From NCBI RefSeq assembly GCF_000170755.1, contig NZ_ABCK01000010.1, positions 62,001 through 126,000 on the forward strand: a stretch of DNA of 64,000 nt. The letters are read 5' to 3'. The notes under the pieces were generated by a model. It did no database searches. It was not told the DNA's origin and saw only the letters and a list, made by a program, of their open reading frames with translations. Shown piece after piece: positions 55,701-62,633 of the stretch. The number at the start of each line of letters is the position of its first letter. The stretch's first letter is position 1. The position numbers were made by a program, and so were the translations under genes. Origin of the DNA: Lentisphaera araneosa HTCC2155. Lineage in GTDB: Bacteria; Verrucomicrobiota; Lentisphaeria; Lentisphaerales; Lentisphaeraceae.

Positions 55701-57154
55701 TTGGTTCAGAATTTGGCCCGGTCGCTCCCCGACAATACTTGCAATCCGGAGACACATTAAAACTGAATAATCCATATCCGGAGTCTGAACCAGAAGTCAT
55801 TATTCGAGTGCTTTCGGCACTAGGAGATGGTCAAACTGATTCTCCTCAAAAAAGAAAAGAAATTAATGAAAAAGCAAATGATGCGATTGCCGCCTATAAT
55901 ATCGGAGCCGGGCTACAAAAGAAACGGCACCCACTCGAAGGCGCGAAGCATATTTGGGTCGCTGGTGGTGAACCTAAACATGGTAACTGCTGGATGAGGA
56001 AAAAATTCACCCTAAAAGAGCAAGCCGTGTCAGGCTTTTTGTTTCTTCATGCCGATGATTCCGTGCAAGTTTATGTAAACGGACATCAAGTTGCCAATGT
56101 TAGTGGGTGGGATAAGGGACATATCGTGGACGTGCAGAAATACCTCAAAAAAGGGGATAATGTCCTTGCAGCCGAGGTAAGCAACGATCATGGCGGTGGT
56201 TGCTTTACTGGTGCTCTAACTATCGAGACCAGTAAAGAAGCTTTTAGTTTTCTCAGTGATAAGACCTGGTTGACCAGTTCAAAATCACAGAGAGAATGGA
56301 ATCAAATCAAATTCGATGATTCAAAATGGAAATGTGCCCACAGTTTTGGCACCTTTGGGAAGAGCCCCTGGCCCAGGGTACATCTGAAACCGGTTTCTCC
56401 AAGTTACAAATTGCAGCCACAGGCTAAACAAATCAAGCAAGTTGGTGACTATCAATTTACGGACGTAGACAATGCTCTGCGCTTGCGTTATAGCAATCAA
56501 AGGTCCAAAGCCATAAAGAACGAAAATTTCCCAAGTTGGCGGGCAAGCGGAAGTATGCGTGGTGCACGTGGAATCGGTTTAACCGTAGAGGGAGACGGAA
56601 GCGGAGCCATACTGGTGGTACAGGTGTCTGCCGGGGGGCATCGCGATTACATTGTCCCCTTGGATTTTAAAGGAAAAAAAGATATCGTGATTCCCAGCGG
56701 TGAAGTATCGTGGAGTGATTTACGATGGGGCTTCCGCTTCAATACCAAACATATGAAATATGGCTCAGTTTCCCAGGTAAGTCTTGGCTTGGGAATAATT
56801 CCAAAAGAAACAAATGTTGATATTAAAGTATCCAACCTAAGATTACTTGTGGAGCAGCCAAGCGAACTTAAAAACCCCGTGATCAAAATAGGAAAAGGCA
56901 GTCTGCAGGTCAAGGGCAGCATTAAAACGGATCATTACCTTTGGTTCAAGGGCGGGTCAAGCGTTGGCGTCTATGACCTGAATTGGAATAAGATCAAAGA
57001 TCTGCCAGTTGTAAAGAAAACCTTTGTTACTAAACAAGGAAAAAATAGCCTTGCCCTCAATGCTCAAAAACAAAAGAATTCACCTTGGCTTGAATGCCAG
57101 TTTATCGTCAAAGACAAGAAACTGTTAGTTAAAGAAAAACAGGAACAAAAATGA
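52763..57154 (+). CDS. Very large secreted putative glycosidase-like protein, unrecognised family (paralogue 2)
   Basis: 1463 residues from the ATG at 52763 (MKIRKFLLLLAFTLLAFSNGNA signal; a TTG at 52754 gives three more residues). Layout: beta-sandwich copy 1 (about 25-205, PLDYVTECDKG), F5/8 type C domain (about 211-330), beta-sandwich copy 2 (about 350-535, PLDYMTDCGKSHTG), NGEWTVERSKQWM, a barrel-like core with IYLHTDTWRGEYW and CQRGSINT, EQDAAEVH with candidate catalytic D795 and E798, a galactose-binding-like jelly roll (about 1062-1212), then the same C-terminal module as paralogue 1 (DLNWNKIKDLP, PWLECQFIVKDK). The duplicated sandwich with a discoidin insert is not seen in paralogue 1. 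It probably binds and cleaves a sulfated glycan outside the cell. The gene is monocistronic under an ECF-like promoter. Confidence 0.77.
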   Translation: MKIRKFLLLLAFTLLAFSNGNATEIKTENMTMKFASDGKPKSLTHKGKELLNVRDPGKGFEICGFAYNWLAPIKIHLNKLSYDGRNLIAKNNHISITMEVTEKHGGLVFSLKRVQGLSKKNQLWLKFGLNCDASLKAVPLDYVTECDKGKQGIEVSLPWLWERSETVPMGSFALTPSTQSIKLPSKAKWSDLKAKLLKDKWYKKVQKAFTVKLTASNNEGSLQNLLDQDKDNRYTTESNMKPGMWLVIEFSAAYLVNTLILDAGKSAGDYPREYRIFVSEDGKNWGKSIKKGTGQKLTKIEGIDKKAKFVKIEQTGSNNVWWSIHDLKINGISLSKPSMLAAESRPNKVVKAKTDPIRIETSKYSLEISNNGQFTSFKYGGKELINKKKNLPEFQVSGFNHEKRSFEKYRLGNAKYKNGKLLLKNGPFAVLFEVKAEEHYLAFKILKTKGFNSSDLTIFGFFGFLESAINVFPLDYMTDCGKSHTGETNVKWKWKWAKGKDLPRGGFAFIHATTDDEYDEALHHIWVKENQPHPKINGEWTVERSKQWMKEWQEKNMDRSRFILTAHSMDDLFYLADKAEQLDMKEIYLHTDTWRGEYWPIKRGFLTVNPKIFPNGEKDFQRFSGYLKEKNIGLTIHTLSCPIANEDPDYTKPTIDPRLADWVKGTLAKPASATDKTLYFKAPPGSELPTIEKGVFGPESIQPWDNINTFQIADEFVTVGSFSDTDTGVWKLNNCQRGSINTKASAHKAEIKARGLIRSYGMVFIPGNDTDMVEELAKRYAEFCNKNGVTHCEQDAAEVHTAENNWGYHKFTEYVYKNIEHMVTSNSSSGRPMPSQMEYKFRKSRNVVKNRQGSKFGMNLHYIARVSTGPYDNSPTWSGAAASGKRTFSMEKNEPMFGITRDILSSHGLTDTFIEKQNHWKKATKLLSADQSKRIRSKREVLYAQTATHEIFDIDKTELGYAITPKQLMRREGIETPWALGSEFGPVAPRQYLQSGDTLKLNNPYPESEPEVIIRVLSALGDGQTDSPQKRKEINEKANDAIAAYNIGAGLQKKRHPLEGAKHIWVAGGEPKHGNCWMRKKFTLKEQAVSGFLFLHADDSVQVYVNGHQVANVSGWDKGHIVDVQKYLKKGDNVLAAEVSNDHGGGCFTGALTIETSKEAFSFLSDKTWLTSSKSQREWNQIKFDDSKWKCAHSFGTFGKSPWPRVHLKPVSPSYKLQPQAKQIKQVGDYQFTDVDNALRLRYSNQRSKAIKNENFPSWRASGSMRGARGIGLTVEGDGSGAILVVQVSAGGHRDYIVPLDFKGKKDIVIPSGEVSWSDLRWGFRFNTKHMKYGSVSQVSLGLGIIPKETNVDIKVSNLRLLVEQPSELKNPVIKIGKGSLQVKGSIKTDHYLWFKGGSSVGVYDLNWNKIKDLPVVKKTFVTKQGKNSLALNAQKQKNSPWLECQFIVKDKKLLVKEKQEQK

Positions 57155-57530
57155 GAATGATGAAATTAAGCGCGGGCGCGCAGCGACTAGCGTTGAGATT
57201 CTTAAGGGGCCTTTGCCAGGCGGGCAATAACTTTTTTGCCTGTACGGCAGTTCCTTGAGCAGGGTGTGGGGCAGAGCCCCATATGTTATATTGCCTGTGT
57301 GGCAACACCCTTCGACGAACGGAGAGACCCCGCGGGCATATTAAAATTATTAGATCTAAGCTTAAAAAGCTCTTAAGTTTCCTACCATTAGGTAGCGAAC
57401 CTGGGGACTCATGTTCAAATATGACAAAATTTAGCCTCAGATCCGCTTCACTTTAATAAAAGTCCTTAAGGTCTTAGCAGAGTACTCATGATGCAAATAG
57501 AATATTTCTTTAAAAAAAATTATTTTTATT
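57155..57530. repeat. Non-coding region with GC-rich short hairpins
   Basis: No gene seen. Between about 57165 and 57345 there are GC-rich mini-hairpins, including GGGGCAGAGCCCC (about 57270) and TTGCCTGTGTGGCAA (about 57291), clearly richer in GC than the flanks. The rest is AT-rich leader up to the prepilin promoter. Confidence 0.5.
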
Positions 57531-57559
57531 GTTACGCCCCGCCCCGCCCCGCCTCTTAT
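57531..57559 (+). promoter_or_regulatory. ECF-like promoter motif with CCCCG-repeat spacer
   Basis: Plus strand: GTTACGC, 16-nt spacer made of tandem CCCCG units, TCTTAT. It sits 80 nt ahead of the prepilin gene. The spacer repeat could change length by slippage. Confidence 0.72.
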
Positions 57560-57639
57560 ATCTTTGAAAACCTTACTAAACGACAAAACTTGGGACGAAA
57601 ATTATGCAACTTTTCATTTTAAATAAAAAAGGTGATTTC

Positions 57640-58317
57640 ATGAAATCAAGGTTTACTTTGATCGAACTACTTGTGGTGATAGCCATTATTGGAATATTAG
57701 CATCTTTACTCTTACCAGTTTTGTCCAAAGCAAGGAGAACCGCGAGGGCGGCCCTTTGTGTTAGTAATGAACACCAGATCGGGATTGCTAGTGCTATGTA
57801 TCTTAGTGATAATGACAATCGTTTTACTGGCGGAAATTGGCAGAGCGGCGCCTATGATGCTGGAGCTTATTATGGTAGTAATTTGACAAATGCAAAAGGT
57901 CCAAGTGCTACTTGTTATAAACCAATTTATCATTTCAATTATATGTCTAACTGGGATGTATTTGTATGTCCAGTAACTCAAAAAGGTGATGCTCCTGAAT
58001 GGATGCAATGGAGGAACAGCTATCCAGGAAATGCCCAACTTCGGTATAATGTGAAATTGACTTCTATTCCTACCCCTTCCGAAGTAGCTTTCACTATGGA
58101 CGGATGGAGTGATGGGGTATTTCTTGATTGGAGGGCCTGGTTCATCTCCCCGCGGCATGATAGCAAAGCAAACGTTCTTTTCACTGATGGTCATGTAAAA
58201 CCCATGAGAGATCTGACAATAATTCAAAACCCACAAATGCTTGGTTTTGGGCGAGGTGACTTGTGGAACTGGCCAAATGGTGGCTGGCGCCTGGGAAACC
58301 TCAATTATGACAATTAG
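57640..58317 (+). CDS. Prepilin-leader (pseudopilin-like) protein
   Basis: 225 residues from the ATG at 57640, chosen because it gives the standard leader [32 protein letters not shown] and has AAAGGTGA just upstream; a longer frame starts at 57604. The body is short and Trp-rich, with the common C-terminal motif [18 protein letters not shown]. The residue before the cleavage site is Arg instead of Gly. It probably sits in the inner membrane or is assembled into a pseudopilus. It has its own ECF-like promoter, like the two prepilins at 14522 and 15816. It is followed by a hairpin-repeat array, not a gene. Confidence 0.9.
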   Translation: MKSRFTLIELLVVIAIIGILASLLLPVLSKARRTARAALCVSNEHQIGIASAMYLSDNDNRFTGGNWQSGAYDAGAYYGSNLTNAKGPSATCYKPIYHFNYMSNWDVFVCPVTQKGDAPEWMQWRNSYPGNAQLRYNVKLTSIPTPSEVAFTMDGWSDGVFLDWRAWFISPRHDSKANVLFTDGHVKPMRDLTIIQNPQMLGFGRGDLWNWPNGGWRLGNLNYDN

Positions 58318-58424
58318 TTTTTATCACCATAATACAGACTTTTTTGCGAAATAGGCAAGTAAGCTCTGCTAAGCAGCAGTTCACTTCAAATCAATGGTGA
58401 CACGGGGATAGCTTAAACATATCA

Positions 58425-59240
58425 CTCTATGCCGTTCCTTCAGAACTCACAATAGTGTTTTTGTTTAGTAGTCCTAGCCCTTACGGGCCAGGCTAAATTA
58501 TGCCGTGCTTTCAGCACTCAATTTACCTAATAAATCAAGCCTTGTTGTACCGTACTTTCTGCACTTATTTTGAATGCCGAAGGCATGATATAACACAGCC
58601 CAATGGCGTAAGCCTTGGGATAATGACAGAAGTTCATTCATCAGAATGCCAAAGGCATGACATAGAGCTCTATGCCGTTCCTTCAGAACTCACAATAGTG
58701 TTTTTGTTTAGTAGTCCTAGCCCGGGCCAGGCTAAATTATGCCGTGCTTTCAGCACTCAATTTACCTAATAAATCAAGCCTTGTTGTACCGTACTTTCTG
58801 CACTTATTTTGAATGCCGAAGGCATGATATAACACAGCCCAATGGCGTAAGCCTTGGGATAATGACAAAAGTTCATTCATCAGAATGCCGAAGGTATGAT
58901 ATAGAGCTCTATGCCGTCCCTTCAGAACTCACAATAGTGTTTTTGTTTAGTAGTCCTAGCCCTTACGGGCCAGGCTAAATTATGCCGTGCTTTCAGCACT
59001 TATTTTGAATGCCGAAGGCATGATATAACACAGCCCAATGGCGTAAGCCTTGGGATAATGACAGAAGTTCATGCATCAGAATGCCGAAGGCATGACATAG
59101 AGCTCTATGCCGTTCCTTCAGAACTCACAATAGTGTTTTTGTTTAGTAGTCCTAGCCCTTACGGGCCAGGCTAAATTATGCCGTGCTTTTAGCACTTCTT
59201 TTGAATGCCGAAGGCATGACATAGACCTCCTACCCTTTCT
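58425..59240. repeat. Tandem array of a ~240-bp unit built from small hairpins
   Basis: Units start at 58425, 58668, 58907 and 59103 (lengths 243, 239, 196 and a final partial unit of about 135). Unit 2 lost the four bases TTAC inside a hairpin loop; unit 3 lost 47 bases. Each unit is a string of mini-palindromes: ATGCC-GAA-GGCAT, GCCC-TTAC-GGGC inside TAGCC/GGCTA, GTGCT-TTC-AGCAC, GGC-GTAA-GCC. Open frames inside (58500-58769 and 58739-58978) are repeats of each other and not credible genes. The region 58318-59400 has no gene. Confidence 0.92.
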
Positions 59241-59320
59241 TCACAACTCGATGCCCATCTAATTCATCGCCAAATAGCTAGCTTCACAACCTAAAAAAAT
59301 AATATTTGTTTCAAATACTC

Positions 59321-59349
59321 GTTACGCTGACTGCATCCACTCCTCTAGT
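59321..59349 (+). promoter_or_regulatory. ECF-like promoter motif, ThuA unit
   Basis: Plus strand: GTTACGC, 16 nt, TCTAGT, about 75 nt before the ThuA start. Preceded by AATATTTGTTTCAAATAC, as at 44270 and 52681. Confidence 0.65.
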
Positions 59350-59424
59350 TTAGTCAGAAGAACACAACAGCACCTTCAGAACACTCTGCAGTGATGCTAA
59401 AAAAAAATAAGCTAAGGATATTAA

Positions 59425-60237
59425 ATGAAAAAAATAACAATGTTGCTGATCATACTTTTTACAAGTATCGCATGTGCAAGTACTCAAGTTAAACCCATAC
59501 AAGTCTTGATGATCACAGGTGGTGGCTGGCATGATTATAAAAAACAAGCCCCTGTTTTAAAAGAGGCTATCGAAAGTCAGATTAATGCTGAAGTTACCAT
59601 AAAGTGGACTTCTACCAAAGAACATCCACTTAGCCCCACTGAAAACAAACTTCCAGAAGTTTTTAAGGGCGACTTCTGCAAAGGTTATGATGTGGTTTTC
59701 CACAATCACTGCCAGGTCTTTTTTAAGGATGATGACGCCATTAATAAAGTGATAGATAATCACATCAAAAACAAAGTCGGTGTTATCATGACTCATGGCT
59801 CTTTCCATACTTGGTTTAAAACAAAACGTGAAGCGTGGGATAGAATCTGCGGTATCAACAGCATTCGTCACCACCACAATTCCCCGCTTAAAATAGAAGT
59901 TACGGACAAAACTCACCCGGTCATGAAAGCTCTCGGCACCGATGGCTGGCAAACGGAAAAAGGCGAACTCTACGAAACAAGCCTTAAAAAAACGACTCAA
60001 TCTCTAGCAACAGGAACCACTCTTACAGGCGCTAAACATACTGAGGAATGTATTTTTTCTCACACTAATTTGGGGATTAAAATGTTTGGTACCACACTAG
60101 GTCATGACACTTCAACTATGGAACAAGATGTCTACAAAAAAATGATGGCCTTGGGTATTCTTTGGGCGGCTAATAAGCTCGACAAAGATGGTAAAGTAAG
60201 TCCAGGATATCAAAAGAAAATAACTGTTTTAAAGTAA
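59425..60237 (+). CDS. Secreted ThuA-domain protein
   Basis: A 270-residue exported protein (signal about 1-18, ending IACA). The ThuA-like glutamine-amidotransferase-type fold is visible: VLMITGGGWHDYKKQAPVLKEAIE (about 28-51), VVFHNHCQVFF, GVIMTHGSFHTWF (about 115-127), HHHNSPLKIEVTDKTHPVMKAL, FGTTLGHDTSTM. ThuA proteins are linked to trehalose and other disaccharide use and often occur with DUF1080 and dehydrogenase genes in PVC bacteria. It leads a unit with the sulfatase at 60485 and the CBM6 protein at 61983, though a 247-nt gap with a hairpin separates the first two. Confidence 0.9.
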   Translation: MKKITMLLIILFTSIACASTQVKPIQVLMITGGGWHDYKKQAPVLKEAIESQINAEVTIKWTSTKEHPLSPTENKLPEVFKGDFCKGYDVVFHNHCQVFFKDDDAINKVIDNHIKNKVGVIMTHGSFHTWFKTKREAWDRICGINSIRHHHNSPLKIEVTDKTHPVMKALGTDGWQTEKGELYETSLKKTTQSLATGTTLTGAKHTEECIFSHTNLGIKMFGTTLGHDTSTMEQDVYKKMMALGILWAANKLDKDGKVSPGYQKKITVLK

Positions 60238-60291
60238 GCTGACCCCTTGAGCTAAATTTTAATAAGATCGTAGGATTTTGTTTTCAGAACT

Positions 60292-60336
60292 TTACAACTT
60301 TTTGCAGTATTACCCCTGGCCTTAAAAAAGTTGTAA
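60292..60336 (+). terminator. 12-bp hairpin between ThuA and sulfatase genes
   Basis: TTACAACTTTTT at 60292-60303 pairs perfectly with AAAAAGTTGTAA at 60325-60336. It may end or attenuate the ThuA transcript. The rest of 60238-60484 holds nothing else I can name, and no ECF-like motif. Confidence 0.5.
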
Positions 60337-60484
60337 GTCAATGAAGTCAAAAGATCAAGAAGTTTAGCTTAGTATAGAACACGAATTTGGGAATTGGACA
60401 ACCCAGATATAAATGAACTCAGCTTCAAGGAAACTGAGTTCATCTACCCTCCAAAATAAACACAAGTAACTTAAGGTGAATTCA

Positions 60485-61930
60485 ATGAAATCAAGTCGTT
60501 TAAACTATAGATTTTTAAGTGTACTAGCCTTGTTCATCTCAATGAACCTCTATGCACAAACACCTCAAACAAAAAAAGATACTGAGCGCCCAAACATAGT
60601 CCTGATACTCTGTGACGATCTTGGCTATGGCGACCTGGCTTGCTATGGGCACAAACAAATAAAAACACCAAACCTCGATCAAATGGCTAAAGAAGGCATA
60701 CGCTTTAACCATTTTTATTCAGCTGCACCCGTCTGCTCCGCATCTCGCGTTGGCCTTTTAACGGGTCGCAGCCCGAATCGAGCTGGTGTCTACGACTGGA
60801 TCCCCCATAGTTCAGAGAGTTCGAGCCCCCACATGCGCAAAAATGAAATCACCTTTCCTCAATTATTACAGAAGGCTGGATACGCAACATGCTTATCGGG
60901 CAAATGGCATTGTAATGGAGCGCTAATCAACACAAATCAAGCTCAACCCCAAGACGCTGGCTTTGATTACTGGTTCGCCACACAAAACAATGCTGCGCCA
61001 TCTCACAAGAATCCCGTTAATTTCATCCGAAATGGCGTAGAGCTTGGCCCCATAGAGGGTTTTAGCTGCCAAATCGTCACAAACGAGGCCATTAACTGGA
61101 TGGAAGATCACGTCAAACAAAATGAAAAGCAGCCCTTTTTCATTTACCTTTCTTTTCATGAACCCCATGAACCCATTGCTTCTCCTCAAAAGATTGTCGA
61201 CACTTACAAAGGAATTGCTGAAAATACCAATCAAGCTGAGTATTTTGCTAATGTAGAAAACCTCGACAAGGCTGTTGGCAGCTTGATGAATCAACTCAAA
61301 AAATTAAAAATAAATGACAATACCTTAGTCATTTTTACTTCAGATAATGGGCCTGAAACGCTTAATCGTTATGAAGCAGCGAGTCGGTCTTATGGTTCAC
61401 CAGGTGAACTCAAGGGAATGAAGCTCTGGACTGCCGAAGCTGGTTTTCGCGTACCGGCTATCATGCACTGGCCAGAAAAAATAGCTACGGGTCAAATCAG
61501 CGACCAAGTCATTTCAGCCTTAGATTTCTTCCCAACTTTTTGTGATTTAGCACAGGCATCTAACTCTAAGTCATTAAATTTAGATGGCAGTAATTTCACC
61601 CCTGCTCTCCACAAGAAAAAAATGACTCGCCATAAGCCCCTGCTCTGGATTTATTATGCGGCCCTCAATGAGCGTCAGGTCGCAATGCGTCATGGTGATT
61701 GGAAGATCAGTGCAAAATTAAATCTTCCTAGGTACCATAATATCACTTCAAAAAACTTCCCCAAAGTCACAGCAGCAACTTTATCTGATTACCAACTCTA
61801 TAATCTCAGCAAAGACAAATCAGAGGCTAATGATCTTAGCAATCAAAACCCAAAAAAATCAGCTCAAATGATTAAATTTCTCAAGCTGCAATATCAGGAT
61901 TTACTTGAGGATTCACATACATGGAAATAA
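60485..61930 (+). CDS. Secreted Cys-type sulfatase
   Basis: 481 residues from the ATG at 60485, chosen because AAGGTG lies seven bases ahead; the frame extends to a GTG at 60476. Signal peptide about 1-24 (ending LYA). ILCDDLGYGDLACYGH gives the metal-binding D44/D45. The formylglycine motif is VCSASR with C84 and R88. SGKWHCNG, FIYLSFHEPHEP and FTSDNGPETLNRYEAASRSYG complete the site. It belongs to the type I family and depends on a maturase. It probably removes sulfate from the same glycan class as the neighbouring enzymes. The CBM6 protein follows after 52 nt. Confidence 0.93.
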   Translation: MKSSRLNYRFLSVLALFISMNLYAQTPQTKKDTERPNIVLILCDDLGYGDLACYGHKQIKTPNLDQMAKEGIRFNHFYSAAPVCSASRVGLLTGRSPNRAGVYDWIPHSSESSSPHMRKNEITFPQLLQKAGYATCLSGKWHCNGALINTNQAQPQDAGFDYWFATQNNAAPSHKNPVNFIRNGVELGPIEGFSCQIVTNEAINWMEDHVKQNEKQPFFIYLSFHEPHEPIASPQKIVDTYKGIAENTNQAEYFANVENLDKAVGSLMNQLKKLKINDNTLVIFTSDNGPETLNRYEAASRSYGSPGELKGMKLWTAEAGFRVPAIMHWPEKIATGQISDQVISALDFFPTFCDLAQASNSKSLNLDGSNFTPALHKKKMTRHKPLLWIYYAALNERQVAMRHGDWKISAKLNLPRYHNITSKNFPKVTAATLSDYQLYNLSKDKSEANDLSNQNPKKSAQMIKFLKLQYQDLLEDSHTWK

Positions 61931-61982
61931 GCAAATATCTATTCGTACATACGAAATCTAACTCACTTAATTAGGACTTTAT

Positions 61983-62519
61983 ATGAATTATATCTTAATC
62001 TTTTTTATCACAACTTTTGCGATCTATGCACAAAATTCTCCCTCCTTAATCGACTCTAACAAAAGTGACTATTTTCTTACTATAAGTTCAGTAAAAAAAA
62101 TAGAGGCCGAAACTTTTAACAAAAAATCCCAAGGAATGAAAATTGAAAACTGCTCAGAAGGTGGAAAACACCTTGCATACATTAATAATGGACACTGGAT
62201 TATGTTCAAAGGGATAAAAAACCCAGATGGTTTTAGCCGTTTTACCGCTCGAGTCTCCTGCGGTAATAATCATGGTGGCACGATAGAAATTCGAATGGGA
62301 AGTCAAACTGGTGAATTAATCGGCTCTTGCCACGTTAAACCTACGGGAGGCTGGACTAATTGGGAAAGTGTCTCATGTGAAATCAAGGAGCTGAAAAGTA
62401 CCGTAAATCTCTATCTTGTTTTTACTGGCAACGCCAACGGCATCTTCAACTTAAATTGGTTTGGCTTTGAAAAAGGCGCCACAAAAATCAAGAAAAGCCC
62501 TAAGCTTATATATATTTAA
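61983..62519 (+). CDS. Secreted stand-alone CBM6 carbohydrate-binding protein
   Basis: A 178-residue exported protein (signal about 1-16, ending IYA) that consists almost wholly of one CBM6-type beta-sandwich (about 38-165): KIEAETFNKKSQGMKIENC, LAYINNGHWIMFKGI (binding-face aromatic), GGTIEIRMGSQTGELIG, GGWTNWESVSCEI, GNANGIFNLNWFGFE. No catalytic domain is attached, so it may hold glycan near the cell or aid the sulfatase just upstream. It probably shares the sulfatase transcript (52-nt gap). Confidence 0.88.
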   Translation: MNYILIFFITTFAIYAQNSPSLIDSNKSDYFLTISSVKKIEAETFNKKSQGMKIENCSEGGKHLAYINNGHWIMFKGIKNPDGFSRFTARVSCGNNHGGTIEIRMGSQTGELIGSCHVKPTGGWTNWESVSCEIKELKSTVNLYLVFTGNANGIFNLNWFGFEKGATKIKKSPKLIYI

Positions 62520-62559
62520 ACTGAACATTTTGATATGTGCTCATAAGAAATTTTAATTT

Positions 62560-62588
62560 GTTACGCTTATTGATTTTTCACCGCTTAG
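62560..62588 (+). promoter_or_regulatory. ECF-like promoter motif, third giant paralogue
   Basis: Plus strand: GTTACGC, 16 nt, GCTTAG, 46 nt before the start at 62634. The -10 is the weakest match of the set. Confidence 0.55.
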
Positions 62589-62633
62589 TATTAATAACAC
62601 CATTATTAACTCGGTTGAATTCTATGAAAAAAA

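Noticed and set aside
58500-58978. Two overlapping frames encoding near-identical 79-89 residue peptides
   Set aside because: They are translations of the tandem hairpin repeats, have no ribosome sites, and change with unit length. Not credible genes.
58425-59240. CRISPR array
   Set aside because: Units are about 240 bases and repeat in full, with no alternation of short constant repeats and unique spacers.
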